A stretch of 64,000 bases of DNA, taken from the NCBI RefSeq assembly GCF_003001935.1, contig NZ_PVNG01000014.1, positions 186,001 to 250,000 of the forward strand, in the 5' to 3' direction. Shown piece by piece: positions 50,856-59,001 of the stretch. The notes under the pieces were generated by a model, which saw only the letters and a program-made list of their open reading frames with translations, did no database searches and was not told where the DNA came from. Numbering within the stretch: the stretch's first letter is position 1; each line of letters starts with the position of its first letter. Source of the stretch: Nonomuraea fuscirosea (GTDB lineage: Bacteria; Actinomycetota; Actinomycetes; Streptosporangiales; Streptosporangiaceae). The position numbers and the translations under genes were made by a program.

Positions 50856-50887
50856 AGGGCCGTGAGCACGACCACGCTCACGGCCCT
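50856..50887 (+). terminator. Terminator after pectate lyase
   Basis: A perfect 12-bp stem (AGGGCCGTGAGC with GCTCACGGCCCT) around an 8-base loop. Confidence 0.8.
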
Positions 50888-50924
50888 TCCGCATCCGAAG
50901 GGACACGACACGATTTTGAGTCGC

Positions 50925-50954
50925 TTGACTTAAAGTGATCGACGTGACTTAGAT
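50925..50954 (+). promoter_or_regulatory. Promoter of the second P450
   Basis: TTGACT (50925-50930), 18 bases, TTAGAT (50949-50954). GTGACTTA/TTGACTTA occurs twice here, a possible direct-repeat binding site. Leader of about 50 bases to GTG 51010. Confidence 0.45.
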
Positions 50955-51009
50955 GGCATCGAGCCGGTGTCCATCAGGCGTCGGCCGCCATCCGACAGGG
51001 GGAAAGACC

Positions 51010-52215
51010 GTGACCGGAGCGCCCGAATACCCCTTCCGCAATCCCACCGCGCTGGAGCCGCCGCCTGAGTGGGCCGAGTTGCGGCAGGACTGTCCGGTGG
51101 CGCCGATCCGGCTGGCCAGTGGTGACGAGGCGCTGCTGCTGACCCGGTACGACGATGTCAGGCAGGTTCTGTCCGATCCGCGTTTCACCCGGCGGCTCGA
51201 CGCCGAAGACGCGGCGCGGGTCACCGCGAACGAGTCCGGCGGCGTGTTCGGGGGCGCCCTCAGCGGCGCGAGCACCATGAGCGGTGAGAACCACCGGGCC
51301 TGGCGGCAGCTGGTCGGCAGGGCGTTCACCGCCAAGCGGGTGACCGCGATGCAGCCCAGGATCCAGGCCATGACCGAGCGGCTCGTGGATCGGATGGTCG
51401 CCGAGGGGCAGCCGGCCGACCTGGTGTCCTCCGTCGGGTTCCCGCTGCCGGTGTGGGCGATCTGCGATCTGCTGGGGGTGCCCGACTCCGACCGGGACCG
51501 GTTCGCGTACTGGTCGGACACCATGCTGAGCATGACCAGGTTCACCCAGGAGGAGATCGACGCCGCGCAGGCCGAGTTCGACGCGTACCTGATGGCGCTG
51601 GTCGCGGCGAAGCGGGCCGAGCCGGGCGACGACCTGATCAGTGAGCTGCTCGCGATGGTCGAGGGGCTGGACGGGCGGCTGACCGAGCAGCTGCTGATGG
51701 GCACGGCCAAGGGGCTGCTGGTCGCCGGGCACGAGACCACCGCCAACATGATCGGCAAGATGATGTCGATGCTGCTCGCCGACCCGGCCCGCTGGCAGGC
51801 GCTGCTGGCCAACCGCGCGCTGATCCGGCCGGCGGTGGAGGAGTCGCTGCGCTTCGACGCGAACCCCGGCTTCGGCATGCCGCGCTACCTCAGCGAGGAG
51901 GTGGAGGTGGGCGGCGAACGGCTGCCAGGGGGCACCACCGTGATCTGCAGCATGGCCGCGGCCAACCGGGACGAGCGGCAGTTCGAGCGGGCCGCCGAGA
52001 TGCGGCTGGACCGTTCGCCCAACCCGCACGTGGCCTTCGGGGTCGGCCCGCACTCCTGTCTCGGCCAGGCGCTGGCCCGCACCGAGCTGCAGACCGTGCT
52101 GAAGGTCCTGCTCGATCGGCTGCCCACGCTGGAGCCGGCCGTCCCCGCCGCCGCGTTGCGGCGCCGCGAGGGCCTGATCGTGGGAGGGTTGGAACAGGTC
52201 CAGGTCCGATGGTGA
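51010..52215 (+). CDS. Cytochrome P450 (paralog of the one at 48318)
   Basis: 401 residues from GTG 51010 (GGGGGAAAG upstream). I-helix LLVAGHETTANMIGKMMSML, K-helix EESLR, heme loop FGVGPHSCLGQ with Cys350. Many long blocks agree with the upstream P450 (LLTRYDDV, GFPLPV, AGHETTANMIGK, CSMAAANRDE), so the two arose by duplication. It has no ferredoxin or reductase of its own and probably borrows those of the neighbouring operon. It is followed by a TetR gene on the same strand. Confidence 0.93.
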   Translation: MTGAPEYPFRNPTALEPPPEWAELRQDCPVAPIRLASGDEALLLTRYDDVRQVLSDPRFTRRLDAEDAARVTANESGGVFGGALSGASTMSGENHRAWRQLVGRAFTAKRVTAMQPRIQAMTERLVDRMVAEGQPADLVSSVGFPLPVWAICDLLGVPDSDRDRFAYWSDTMLSMTRFTQEEIDAAQAEFDAYLMALVAAKRAEPGDDLISELLAMVEGLDGRLTEQLLMGTAKGLLVAGHETTANMIGKMMSMLLADPARWQALLANRALIRPAVEESLRFDANPGFGMPRYLSEEVEVGGERLPGGTTVICSMAAANRDERQFERAAEMRLDRSPNPHVAFGVGPHSCLGQALARTELQTVLKVLLDRLPTLEPAVPAAALRRREGLIVGGLEQVQVRW

Positions 52216-52353
52216 TACGTCGTGAGAGCCGGGTGAGCATGATGGGGCGCGGCAGCCGGCCGGCGCGTCCGTGTACGGTCGTGCGCACGATGTGCGGAGG
52301 ACGTGCGGCGGATGCGCGGCGGATCGCGTGAGCGCGGGGAGCGGAGGCCGGTG

Positions 52354-53076
52354 GTGAGCGGGGCCGGGAGGGGCGAGCGGGCACAGGAGACGCGGGAGGC
52401 CATCCTGGACGCCGCCGAACGGCTGTTCGCCGAGCACGGGGTCGGCGACGTGTCCAACCGGCAGATCGCCCAGGCGGCCGGGCAGGCGAACAACTTCGCC
52501 GTCGGCTACCACTTCGGCACCAAGCCCGACCTCGTCCGCGCGATCGTGCGCCGCTACACCACGGAGACGGAGGGACGGCGCCTGCGGATGCTGGCGGCCA
52601 TCGACTCCTCCGGCGGCTCCGGCGGCTCCGGCGGTCCTGGCGGTCCTGGCGGCTCCGGTGCCCCCGGCGGTCCTGGGGGCTCCGACGACTTGCGTGCGTG
52701 GATCTCGTGCCTGGTGCGCCCGGCCACCGGTCACCTCGACGCGCTGGGCGTGCCGTGCTGGCGGGCCCGGTGCCTGGCGCAGTTCGACACCGTTCCCGGC
52801 CTGCGCCGGATCGTCATCGACGAGTCCGTGGCCACGCCCTCGATGCGGCGGACGCTGGAGGGCATGTTCCGCCTGCTGCCCGAGCTGCCGGAGGAGGTGC
52901 ACCGCGAACGCAGTGACATGAGCCGCCTGCTCGTCGTGCACACGCTGGCCGAGCGCGAACGGGCGCTGCACGAGGGCGGCGGCACGGCGCGGACGAGCTG
53001 GGAGGCCACCGCCACCGGGCTCGTCGACGCCCTGGCCGGTCTGTGGCCGGCCCCGGTGACGACGGAAGCGGGCTGA
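52354..53076 (+). CDS. TetR-family regulator with a Gly-rich linker
   Basis: 240 residues from GTG 52354, six bases after GGAGG. HTH: AILDAAERLFAEHGVGDVSN then AQAAGQANNFAVGYHFGTKP. Between the DNA-binding part and the ligand domain is a run of about 25 residues made almost only of Gly, Ser and Pro (SGGSGGSGGPGGPGGSG), encoded by 9-bp repeats. The C-terminal domain carries CWRARCLAQFDTVPGLRRIV. It likely controls the second P450, 138 bases upstream on the same strand. The flexible insert is atypical and may be recent repeat growth. Confidence 0.87.
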   Translation: MSGAGRGERAQETREAILDAAERLFAEHGVGDVSNRQIAQAAGQANNFAVGYHFGTKPDLVRAIVRRYTTETEGRRLRMLAAIDSSGGSGGSGGPGGPGGSGAPGGPGGSDDLRAWISCLVRPATGHLDALGVPCWRARCLAQFDTVPGLRRIVIDESVATPSMRRTLEGMFRLLPELPEEVHRERSDMSRLLVVHTLAERERALHEGGGTARTSWEATATGLVDALAGLWPAPVTTEAG

Positions 53077-53105
53077 AGGCCGGCGAGTCCCGTCGTGCGC
53101 GCGAC

Positions 53106-53159
53106 ACCGGGCGTCGGATGGCGGCCCTCCAGACCGGGCGTCGGATGGCGGCCCTCCAG
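53106..53159. repeat. 27-bp tandem duplication
   Basis: Two units, ACCGGGCGTCGGATGGCGGC plus CCTCCAG, at 53106-53132 and 53133-53159 just after the TetR stop. The remainder of the 281-base gap is AT-richer and includes TAAAGT near 53310 as a possible -10 for the following gene. Confidence 0.85.
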
Positions 53160-53357
53160 GCGGGTGCCGGACGGGCGGCAGGCGTCGGGAGGGAGTCAGT
53201 GTGCGGTGGACACCTGGCCATTTCCTGGGTGAATTCTGACAGGTCTGACGTGGGACAATACTTGCGCACCGCCTTACAAGTCGGCCTTTTTCCCAGTTAT
53301 GTGCTTTAAAGTAGGGCGCCGTCCGTCCGGGCCGATCAAAAAGGAGCTTCTGCGCGC

Positions 53358-55022
53358 ATGTCCGTCACTCCTCTCGACAAGGCCGGCGGGGGCGACGTCC
53401 GGCGGGTGCGAGGCAACGACTACCGGGTGCTCCAGCCGCCCGAGCGCTTCACCCCCGAGCTCCGGGTGAGCGTGATCATCCCCGCCTACGGCGCCCAGGA
53501 GAAGCTGGACCTGGTGCTGCAGGGGCTGGCGCGGCAGACGTACCCGGCGGAGCTGACCGAGATCATCGTCGTGGACAACGGCAGCTCGCCCCCGCTGCGG
53601 CTGCCGGAGGGCACGGCGGCCCGGCTGATCGTCTGCGACCTGCCCGGCCGGGCCAACGCGCGCAACGCCGGGCTGGCCGAGGCCACCGGCGACGTCATCC
53701 ACTGGCTCGACTCCGACGTGGTGCTCACGCCCGGCGCCGTCGAGGCGCACATGCGCTGGCACCACGCCGCCCCCTACCTCTCCGTCACCGGCTACATCCG
53801 CTTCACCTCCGCGCCGCTGCCCGCCGAGCTGCCCGAGGACCTGGAGGCGGCGTTCGAGCCGGCGGAGCCGCACGCGTGGCTGGTCGGGCTGGTCGAGCGG
53901 ACCAACGGTCTCGTCGGTCACACGGCCCGGCCGTTCAGCCTGCACGTCGGCGGGGCCACCTCGGTCGGCCGCCGCCTCGTCGAAGCCGCCGGCCCCATGG
54001 ACGACGAGCTGATCCTCGGCCAGGACACCGAGATGGGCTACCGCCTCGCGCAGGCGGGAGCGGTGTTCATCCCGGAGCCGCGGGCACGCGCGTACCACCT
54101 CGGCCCGACCATGCGCATGCGCGAGCAGCAGCGCATCGACCGGGTCAGCCACGCCTTCGTCGCCGACCGCATCCCGGCCTACCAGTGGCTGCGCACGCAT
54201 CCGGCGCGGCAGTGGAAGGTGCCGTACGTGACCGCGGTGGTGGACGGCACGGCCGGGTACGAGGCCGTGCGCGCCAGCGTGGACGCCCTGCTCGCCGCCA
54301 CGGTCGCGGACCTGTCCGTGGTCGTCGTCGGCCCCTGGGACACCCTCGACCGCGACCGGCGCGCCCCGCTCAAGGACCCGAACCTGGACCTGGTCCTGGT
54401 GCACGGCCACTACGAGCACGAGAGCCGGGTACGCCTGGCGACCGCCGAGGAGGTGGACCCGTCCACGCCCTTCGTGCTGCGCCTGCCCGCCGGATGGGCG
54501 CCCGGCGAGGACAGCCTGGCCCGGCTGCTGGCACTGGCCCGCAACGAGGCGCTCGGCCTGGTCGAGGTGCTGCTGCGGGAGTCGGCGGAAGGGGTCGTCT
54601 CGGCCCGGCTCGAACGCGTGTCCTCCTTCGCCCGCGCCCGGCTGGTCGCCCGGCCCGGTGAGTCCCTCGACGACGTCGTGGACGAGGTCTCGGGCGTGCG
54701 GTGGGTGGACGCGGAGACGTACGACTTCAGCGACGAGCCTGGGGAGCTGGTGGGGCGGCGCTCGGCGTACAAGGCCAGGGTGCAGGCCGAGACCGAGGCG
54801 GCCCGGCTGGCCAAGGAGGCCGAGCGGCTGCGCGCCCAGGTGGCCAAGTGGCGGGACGAGGCGGCGCGCTGGCGCAAGAGCACGGTGGAGCTGCGCAGGG
54901 AGGTCGGCACGCTGCGCCGCGAACTCCACGCCGCCCAGCGCGGCCAGCAGGCGCGGCGCGGCATGCGCGCGATCCTGGCCGGCCGGATGAAACGCGCCCT
55001 CGGCCGCAGAACCCGCAACTGA
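53358..55022 (+). CDS. Family 2 glycosyltransferase with degenerate second half and C-terminal coiled coil
   Basis: 554 residues. Residues 35-280 are a GT-A domain: VSVIIPAYGAQEKLDLVLQG, EIIVVDNGSS, DVIHWLDSDVVLTPG (metal Asp), FSLHVGGATSVGRRLVEAAG, and acceptor loop ILGQDTEMGYRLAQAGAVF. Residues 290-440 repeat strands reminiscent of a second GT-A domain (LSVVVVGPWDTL) but without its DxD, so probably non-catalytic. Residues 465-530 form a charged coiled coil (AARLAKEAERLRAQVAKWRD), and the end is Arg-rich. Such fusions act on cell-surface polysaccharides. GGAG lies 11 bases before ATG 53358. Monocistronic. Confidence 0.88.
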   Translation: MSVTPLDKAGGGDVRRVRGNDYRVLQPPERFTPELRVSVIIPAYGAQEKLDLVLQGLARQTYPAELTEIIVVDNGSSPPLRLPEGTAARLIVCDLPGRANARNAGLAEATGDVIHWLDSDVVLTPGAVEAHMRWHHAAPYLSVTGYIRFTSAPLPAELPEDLEAAFEPAEPHAWLVGLVERTNGLVGHTARPFSLHVGGATSVGRRLVEAAGPMDDELILGQDTEMGYRLAQAGAVFIPEPRARAYHLGPTMRMREQQRIDRVSHAFVADRIPAYQWLRTHPARQWKVPYVTAVVDGTAGYEAVRASVDALLAATVADLSVVVVGPWDTLDRDRRAPLKDPNLDLVLVHGHYEHESRVRLATAEEVDPSTPFVLRLPAGWAPGEDSLARLLALARNEALGLVEVLLRESAEGVVSARLERVSSFARARLVARPGESLDDVVDEVSGVRWVDAETYDFSDEPGELVGRRSAYKARVQAETEAARLAKEAERLRAQVAKWRDEAARWRKSTVELRREVGTLRRELHAAQRGQQARRGMRAILAGRMKRALGRRTRN

Positions 55023-55161
55023 CCCGTTCCGCCCCTGACCCCGGCACCGGAACCTCCGTGCGAGGCGATCCCGGCGCTGGAGTGTCGGGTCGTGGGGTGA
55101 TCCTCCGGGCGGGTCAGCGCGCCTTCGGGAGGTGGCGGGGCGGGCGACGGAGCATGGGGGG

Positions 55162-55905
55162 ATGCTGCACGGCAACCGGGTGTCCGTCCTGAGCCTGGCG
55201 CTGACCTCGGGGGCGGTCGACGCCTTCACCTTCCTCGCCCTGGGCCAGGTCTTCACCTCGAACATGACCGGCAACCTGGTCCTGCTCGGCGTCTCGGCGG
55301 GCCACGGCCGGCTGGCCGACGCGGTCGGCTCGGTGGTGGCGCTGATCGCCTTCACCTGCGGTCTGGGCGCCGCCTTCCGCTTCCTCGGCCGGCTCACCGG
55401 CTGGTCGGCCCGCATCAGGGTGGCCGTCGGCGTCGAGCTGGTGCTGCTGGCCGGCCTGGCCGCCGTCTGGGCGCTGGCCCAGATCCCTGGGTCCGTGCTG
55501 GCGCAGGCCATGAACCCGGCGCCGGCGGACGGCTCGCAGCCGGCGATGCAGGACGCGGGTCAGGCGGTGGCCGAAGGGGTGCGGCTGGCGATGATCGCCG
55601 CGGCCGCGGTCGCCATGGGCGTCCAGAGTGCGGTCACGCATCGGCTGCACACGTTCGTGGGGTCGACGACGTTCATCACCGGTGCGCTGACCAGCTCGCT
55701 CTTCCGCCACCTCACGCCCGGCACCGGCGAGCCGCACCTGGCCGGGCTGATCGCCGTGCTGCTCGCTCTGGCCGGCGGGGCCGCCGTCACGACGCTCTGC
55801 GTGTGGCTGCTGCCCGCCGCCGCTCCCGTGATCGCGCTCGCGGGCGTGGCCACCGCCCTGGTCTCCAGCGCCTTCGTCCGGCCGCCGCCCGCACCCCCGC
55901 CATGA
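55162..55905 (+). CDS. YoaK family membrane protein (DUF1275)
   Basis: 247 residues from ATG 55162 (GGGGGG upstream). Six hydrophobic helices. Family signature at the N-terminus: SGAVDAFTFLALGQVFTSNM followed by TGNLVLLG, and in the middle ALTSSLFRH after TTFITG. DUF1275/YoaK members are small inner-membrane proteins of unknown function. The C-terminus is Pro-rich. Possibly transcribed with the glucosidase 125 bases downstream. Confidence 0.9.
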   Translation: MLHGNRVSVLSLALTSGAVDAFTFLALGQVFTSNMTGNLVLLGVSAGHGRLADAVGSVVALIAFTCGLGAAFRFLGRLTGWSARIRVAVGVELVLLAGLAAVWALAQIPGSVLAQAMNPAPADGSQPAMQDAGQAVAEGVRLAMIAAAAVAMGVQSAVTHRLHTFVGSTTFITGALTSSLFRHLTPGTGEPHLAGLIAVLLALAGGAAVTTLCVWLLPAAAPVIALAGVATALVSSAFVRPPPAPPP

Positions 55906-56029
55906 GCCCGTCCGGGCACGAGCGCTCCCGGCCGTCGGAGGCACCGGCCGTGAGCGTGCGCGGCGGGCGCACCGGGACCTCACCTTCCGGGGATGAGGCG
56001 GGGATTCGTACGAGGAGGATGCTGCGAGG

Positions 56030-58729
56030 ATGGATGCCGAACGGATTCGACTGGCGCGGTCGGCCGCTCCGGACGCGCCCTGGCGCCGATGGGGCCCCTA
56101 CCTGAGCGAACGCCAATGGGGCACGGTCCGCGAGGACTACAGCGCGGACGGCGACGCGTGGAACTCCTTCCCGCACGACCACGCCCGCTCCCGCGCCTAC
56201 CGCTGGGGTGAGGACGGTCTCGGCGGCGTCAGCGACGACAAGCAGCGGCTCTGCCTGTCGATGGCGCTGTGGAACGGCAGGGACCCGATCCTCAAGGAGC
56301 GGCCGTTCGGGCTGACGAACGGCGAGGGCAACCACGGCGAGGACGTGAAGGAGTACTACTTCCACCTCGACAGCACGCCCACGCACTCCTACCTGCGCTA
56401 CCTGTACAAATATCCGCAGGCGGCCTTCCCGTACGACGACCTCGTGCGGACCGGCGCGGCCAGGGACCGGCGCTCCTTCGAGTACGAGCTGCTCGACACG
56501 GGCGTCTTCGCGGGCGACCGCTACTTCGACGTGTTCGTCGAGTACGCCAAGGCCGCCCCGGACGACCTGCTCATGCTCGTCACCGTGGCCAACAGGGGGC
56601 CGGAGGACGCGGTGCTGCACGTCCTGCCGACGCTGTGGTTCCGCAACACCTGGTCGTGGGGGCAGGGCGCGGACCGGCCTGTCATGCGGGCCACCGGGCC
56701 GGGCGTGATCAGGGCCGAGCATCATGAGCTGGGCGCGTACCGGCTGCACTGCTCGGCCGGCGTCCCGCTGCTGTTCACCGAGAACGAGACGAACCACGAG
56801 CGCCTGCACGGGAGCCGCAACGCCACCCCGTACGTCAAGGACGGCATCGGCCGGCACGTGGTGGGCGGGGAGGCCGGGGCGGTCAACCCGGAGCTCACCG
56901 GGACGAAGGCCGCCGCGTACCACACGCTGACCGTCCCCGCCGGCGGCGAGGCGACCGTCCGCGTCCGCCTCGCCGAGGAGGACGCGCACGACGTGGAAGG
57001 TGTACGGGATCCGCTCGGCACGGCGGACGTGGGAGACCCGCTCGGCGCCGGCTTCGACGCGGTGATGAGCGCGCGGCGGGCGGAGGCCGACGCCTTCTAC
57101 GCCGGGCTGACCTCGGACACGATGAGCCAGGACGAGGCGCTCGTGCTCCGGCGGGCGCTGTCGGGCCTGCTGTGGAGCAAGCAGTACTACCTGTTCGACG
57201 TGGAGACCTGGCTGGCCGAGCACGGCGCCGACCCGTGGACCCGCACCGGGCAGCGCAACCACGCCTGGTACGACCTCGACGCCGACGACATCCTGCTCAT
57301 GCCGGACACGTGGGAGTATCCCTGGTTCGCCGCCTGGGACCTGGCCTTCCACGCGGTCGCGCTGGCCATGGTGGATCCCGAGCTGGCCAAGCACCAGATC
57401 GAGGTGCTGCTCGGCGAGCGGTACCTGCATCCCAACGGCCAGGTGCCGGCGTACGAGTGGGCGTTCGGCGACGTCAACCCGCCCGTGCAGGCGTGGGCCG
57501 CCCGCTTCGTCGACAGCATGGACCGCGGGCTCGACGGCGCCGGCGACCTGGACTTCGTCGAGCGGGTGTTCCAGAAGCTGCTGGTCAACTTCACCTGGTG
57601 GGTCAACCGCAAGGACCCGGACGGCCGCAACGTGTTCCAGGGCGGGTTCCTCGGCCTGGACAACATCGGCGTGTTCGACCGCAGCGCGGCGCTGCCGACG
57701 GGCGGGACGCTCGACCAGGCCGACGGCACGGCGTGGATGGCGTTCTACACGCAGACGATGCTGCAGATGGCCGCGGAGCTGTCGGACCGCTCGCCCGCGT
57801 ACGAGGATCTGGCCGTGCGCTTCGCCACGCACTTCCTGCGCATCTCCGCCTCGACCGACCGGATCGGCGAGGTGAAGGAGGAGATGTGGGACGAGGCGGA
57901 CGGGTTCTTCTACGACGTGCTGCGCCTGCCCGGCGGCGACGCGGTCAGGCTCAAGGTGCGGTCGCTGGTGGGGCTGCTGCCGCTCTGCGCGACGACGGTG
58001 TTCACGCCGCGCCCGGACGAGAGCGACGCCCGCCTCTACCACCGGGTCAGGGAGTTCGCCCGCCGCCATCCCGACCTGGCCGCGGGCATGTCGGCGGCCG
58101 ACCGGCCCGGCGTCGGCGGCCGGCGCATGCTCTCGCTGCTGGACGAGCGGAAGCTGCGGCGGGTGCTGGCGCGCATGCTCGACGAGGAGGAGTTCCTGAG
58201 CCCGTACGGGATCCGCTCGTTGTCGCGGCACCACGCCGCGCACCCGTACACGTTCCACGTGGACGGCCGCGAGTACCGGGTGGAGTATCTGCCGGCCGAG
58301 TCGGACAGCGGCATGTTCGGCGGCAACTCCAACTGGCGCGGGCCGGTGTGGTTCCCGGTCAACGTCCTCGTCATCCGGGCGTTGCAGCACCTGTACGCCT
58401 TCTACGGCGACGACTTCACGGTGGAGTGCCCGACGGGCTCGGGCCACCGGATGACCCTCTACCAGGTGGGCGAGGAGATCTCCGCCCGCCTGGTCCGGAT
58501 CTTCCTGCGGGACGCGGGCGGGCGGCGGCCGGTGTACGGAGGGCAGCGGACGTTCCAGGAGGATCCGCACTGGCGGGATCTGATCCAGTTCCACGAGTAC
58601 TTCCACGGCGACGACGGCGCCGGCCTGGGGGCGGCGCACCAGACGGGATGGACCGCGCTCGTGGCCGTCCTGCTGGTCATGAAGGACCGGCTCTCCGCCG
58701 CCGACTTCCGTCCGGACGACCTCGGCTGA
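56030..58729 (+). CDS. GH63-like glucosidase
   Basis: 899 residues, soluble, (alpha/alpha)6-barrel glycoside hydrolase of the MGH1/GH63-like group that removes or processes alpha-glucosyl units. Features: WGPYLSERQWGTVREDYSAD at the N-terminus, EYYFHLDSTPTHSYLRYLYK, WSKQYYLFDVETWLAEHG, DTWEYPWFAAWDLAFHAVAL with candidate catalytic acid Asp, ANPPVQAWAA-like VNPPVQAWAARF, NRKDPDGRNVFQGGFLGLDN, and C-terminal FGGNSNWRGPVWFPVNVLVI. The length matches actinobacterial homologs of about 880-900. AGGAGG lies upstream of the ATG. It may act on trehalose-, glycogen- or mannosylglucose-type substrates; the last is inference. Confidence 0.9.
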   Translation: MDAERIRLARSAAPDAPWRRWGPYLSERQWGTVREDYSADGDAWNSFPHDHARSRAYRWGEDGLGGVSDDKQRLCLSMALWNGRDPILKERPFGLTNGEGNHGEDVKEYYFHLDSTPTHSYLRYLYKYPQAAFPYDDLVRTGAARDRRSFEYELLDTGVFAGDRYFDVFVEYAKAAPDDLLMLVTVANRGPEDAVLHVLPTLWFRNTWSWGQGADRPVMRATGPGVIRAEHHELGAYRLHCSAGVPLLFTENETNHERLHGSRNATPYVKDGIGRHVVGGEAGAVNPELTGTKAAAYHTLTVPAGGEATVRVRLAEEDAHDVEGVRDPLGTADVGDPLGAGFDAVMSARRAEADAFYAGLTSDTMSQDEALVLRRALSGLLWSKQYYLFDVETWLAEHGADPWTRTGQRNHAWYDLDADDILLMPDTWEYPWFAAWDLAFHAVALAMVDPELAKHQIEVLLGERYLHPNGQVPAYEWAFGDVNPPVQAWAARFVDSMDRGLDGAGDLDFVERVFQKLLVNFTWWVNRKDPDGRNVFQGGFLGLDNIGVFDRSAALPTGGTLDQADGTAWMAFYTQTMLQMAAELSDRSPAYEDLAVRFATHFLRISASTDRIGEVKEEMWDEADGFFYDVLRLPGGDAVRLKVRSLVGLLPLCATTVFTPRPDESDARLYHRVREFARRHPDLAAGMSAADRPGVGGRRMLSLLDERKLRRVLARMLDEEEFLSPYGIRSLSRHHAAHPYTFHVDGREYRVEYLPAESDSGMFGGNSNWRGPVWFPVNVLVIRALQHLYAFYGDDFTVECPTGSGHRMTLYQVGEEISARLVRIFLRDAGGRRPVYGGQRTFQEDPHWRDLIQFHEYFHGDDGAGLGAAHQTGWTALVAVLLVMKDRLSAADFRPDDLG

Positions 58730-58751
58730 CGAGGCCCGACGGGATTTACCG

Positions 58752-58790
58752 CCGGATTTACAACAATCGGGAATATCGCCATAAATCCGG
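58752..58790. promoter_or_regulatory. Inverted repeat upstream of the vWA-tubulin pair
   Basis: CCGGATTTA (58752-58760) and TAAATCCGG (58782-58790) are perfect 9-bp complements with a 21-base spacer. A further GGATTTAC lies directly before at 58742. The 272-base gap is unusually AT-rich and also has TTGACC and TTGACT 16 bases apart near 58873-58894. Could be an operator or an RNA hairpin. Confidence 0.5.
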
Positions 58791-59001
58791 ATAAGTCAGG
58801 TGACTGGCGACGACCTGCATACCCGCTCGCCACTCCAGTCCTCGCATCTCCTCGCCTCGCTTTAAGATCCTGTTGACCCTTGCATGAAGGTTGACTTTCG
58901 GACATCCTCAAACGGATGGAATACACGTCCACAACCCCGGCAGAAACTTCTCGGCGCCGCTCTCCGTTCAGCGGATAAGAAAACGGAACCTGTGAGGAAA
59001 T

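Noticed and set aside
55787-58639. Minus-strand open frame of 950 codons
   Set aside because: Antisense to the GH63-like gene, which carries recognisable catalytic-domain motifs.
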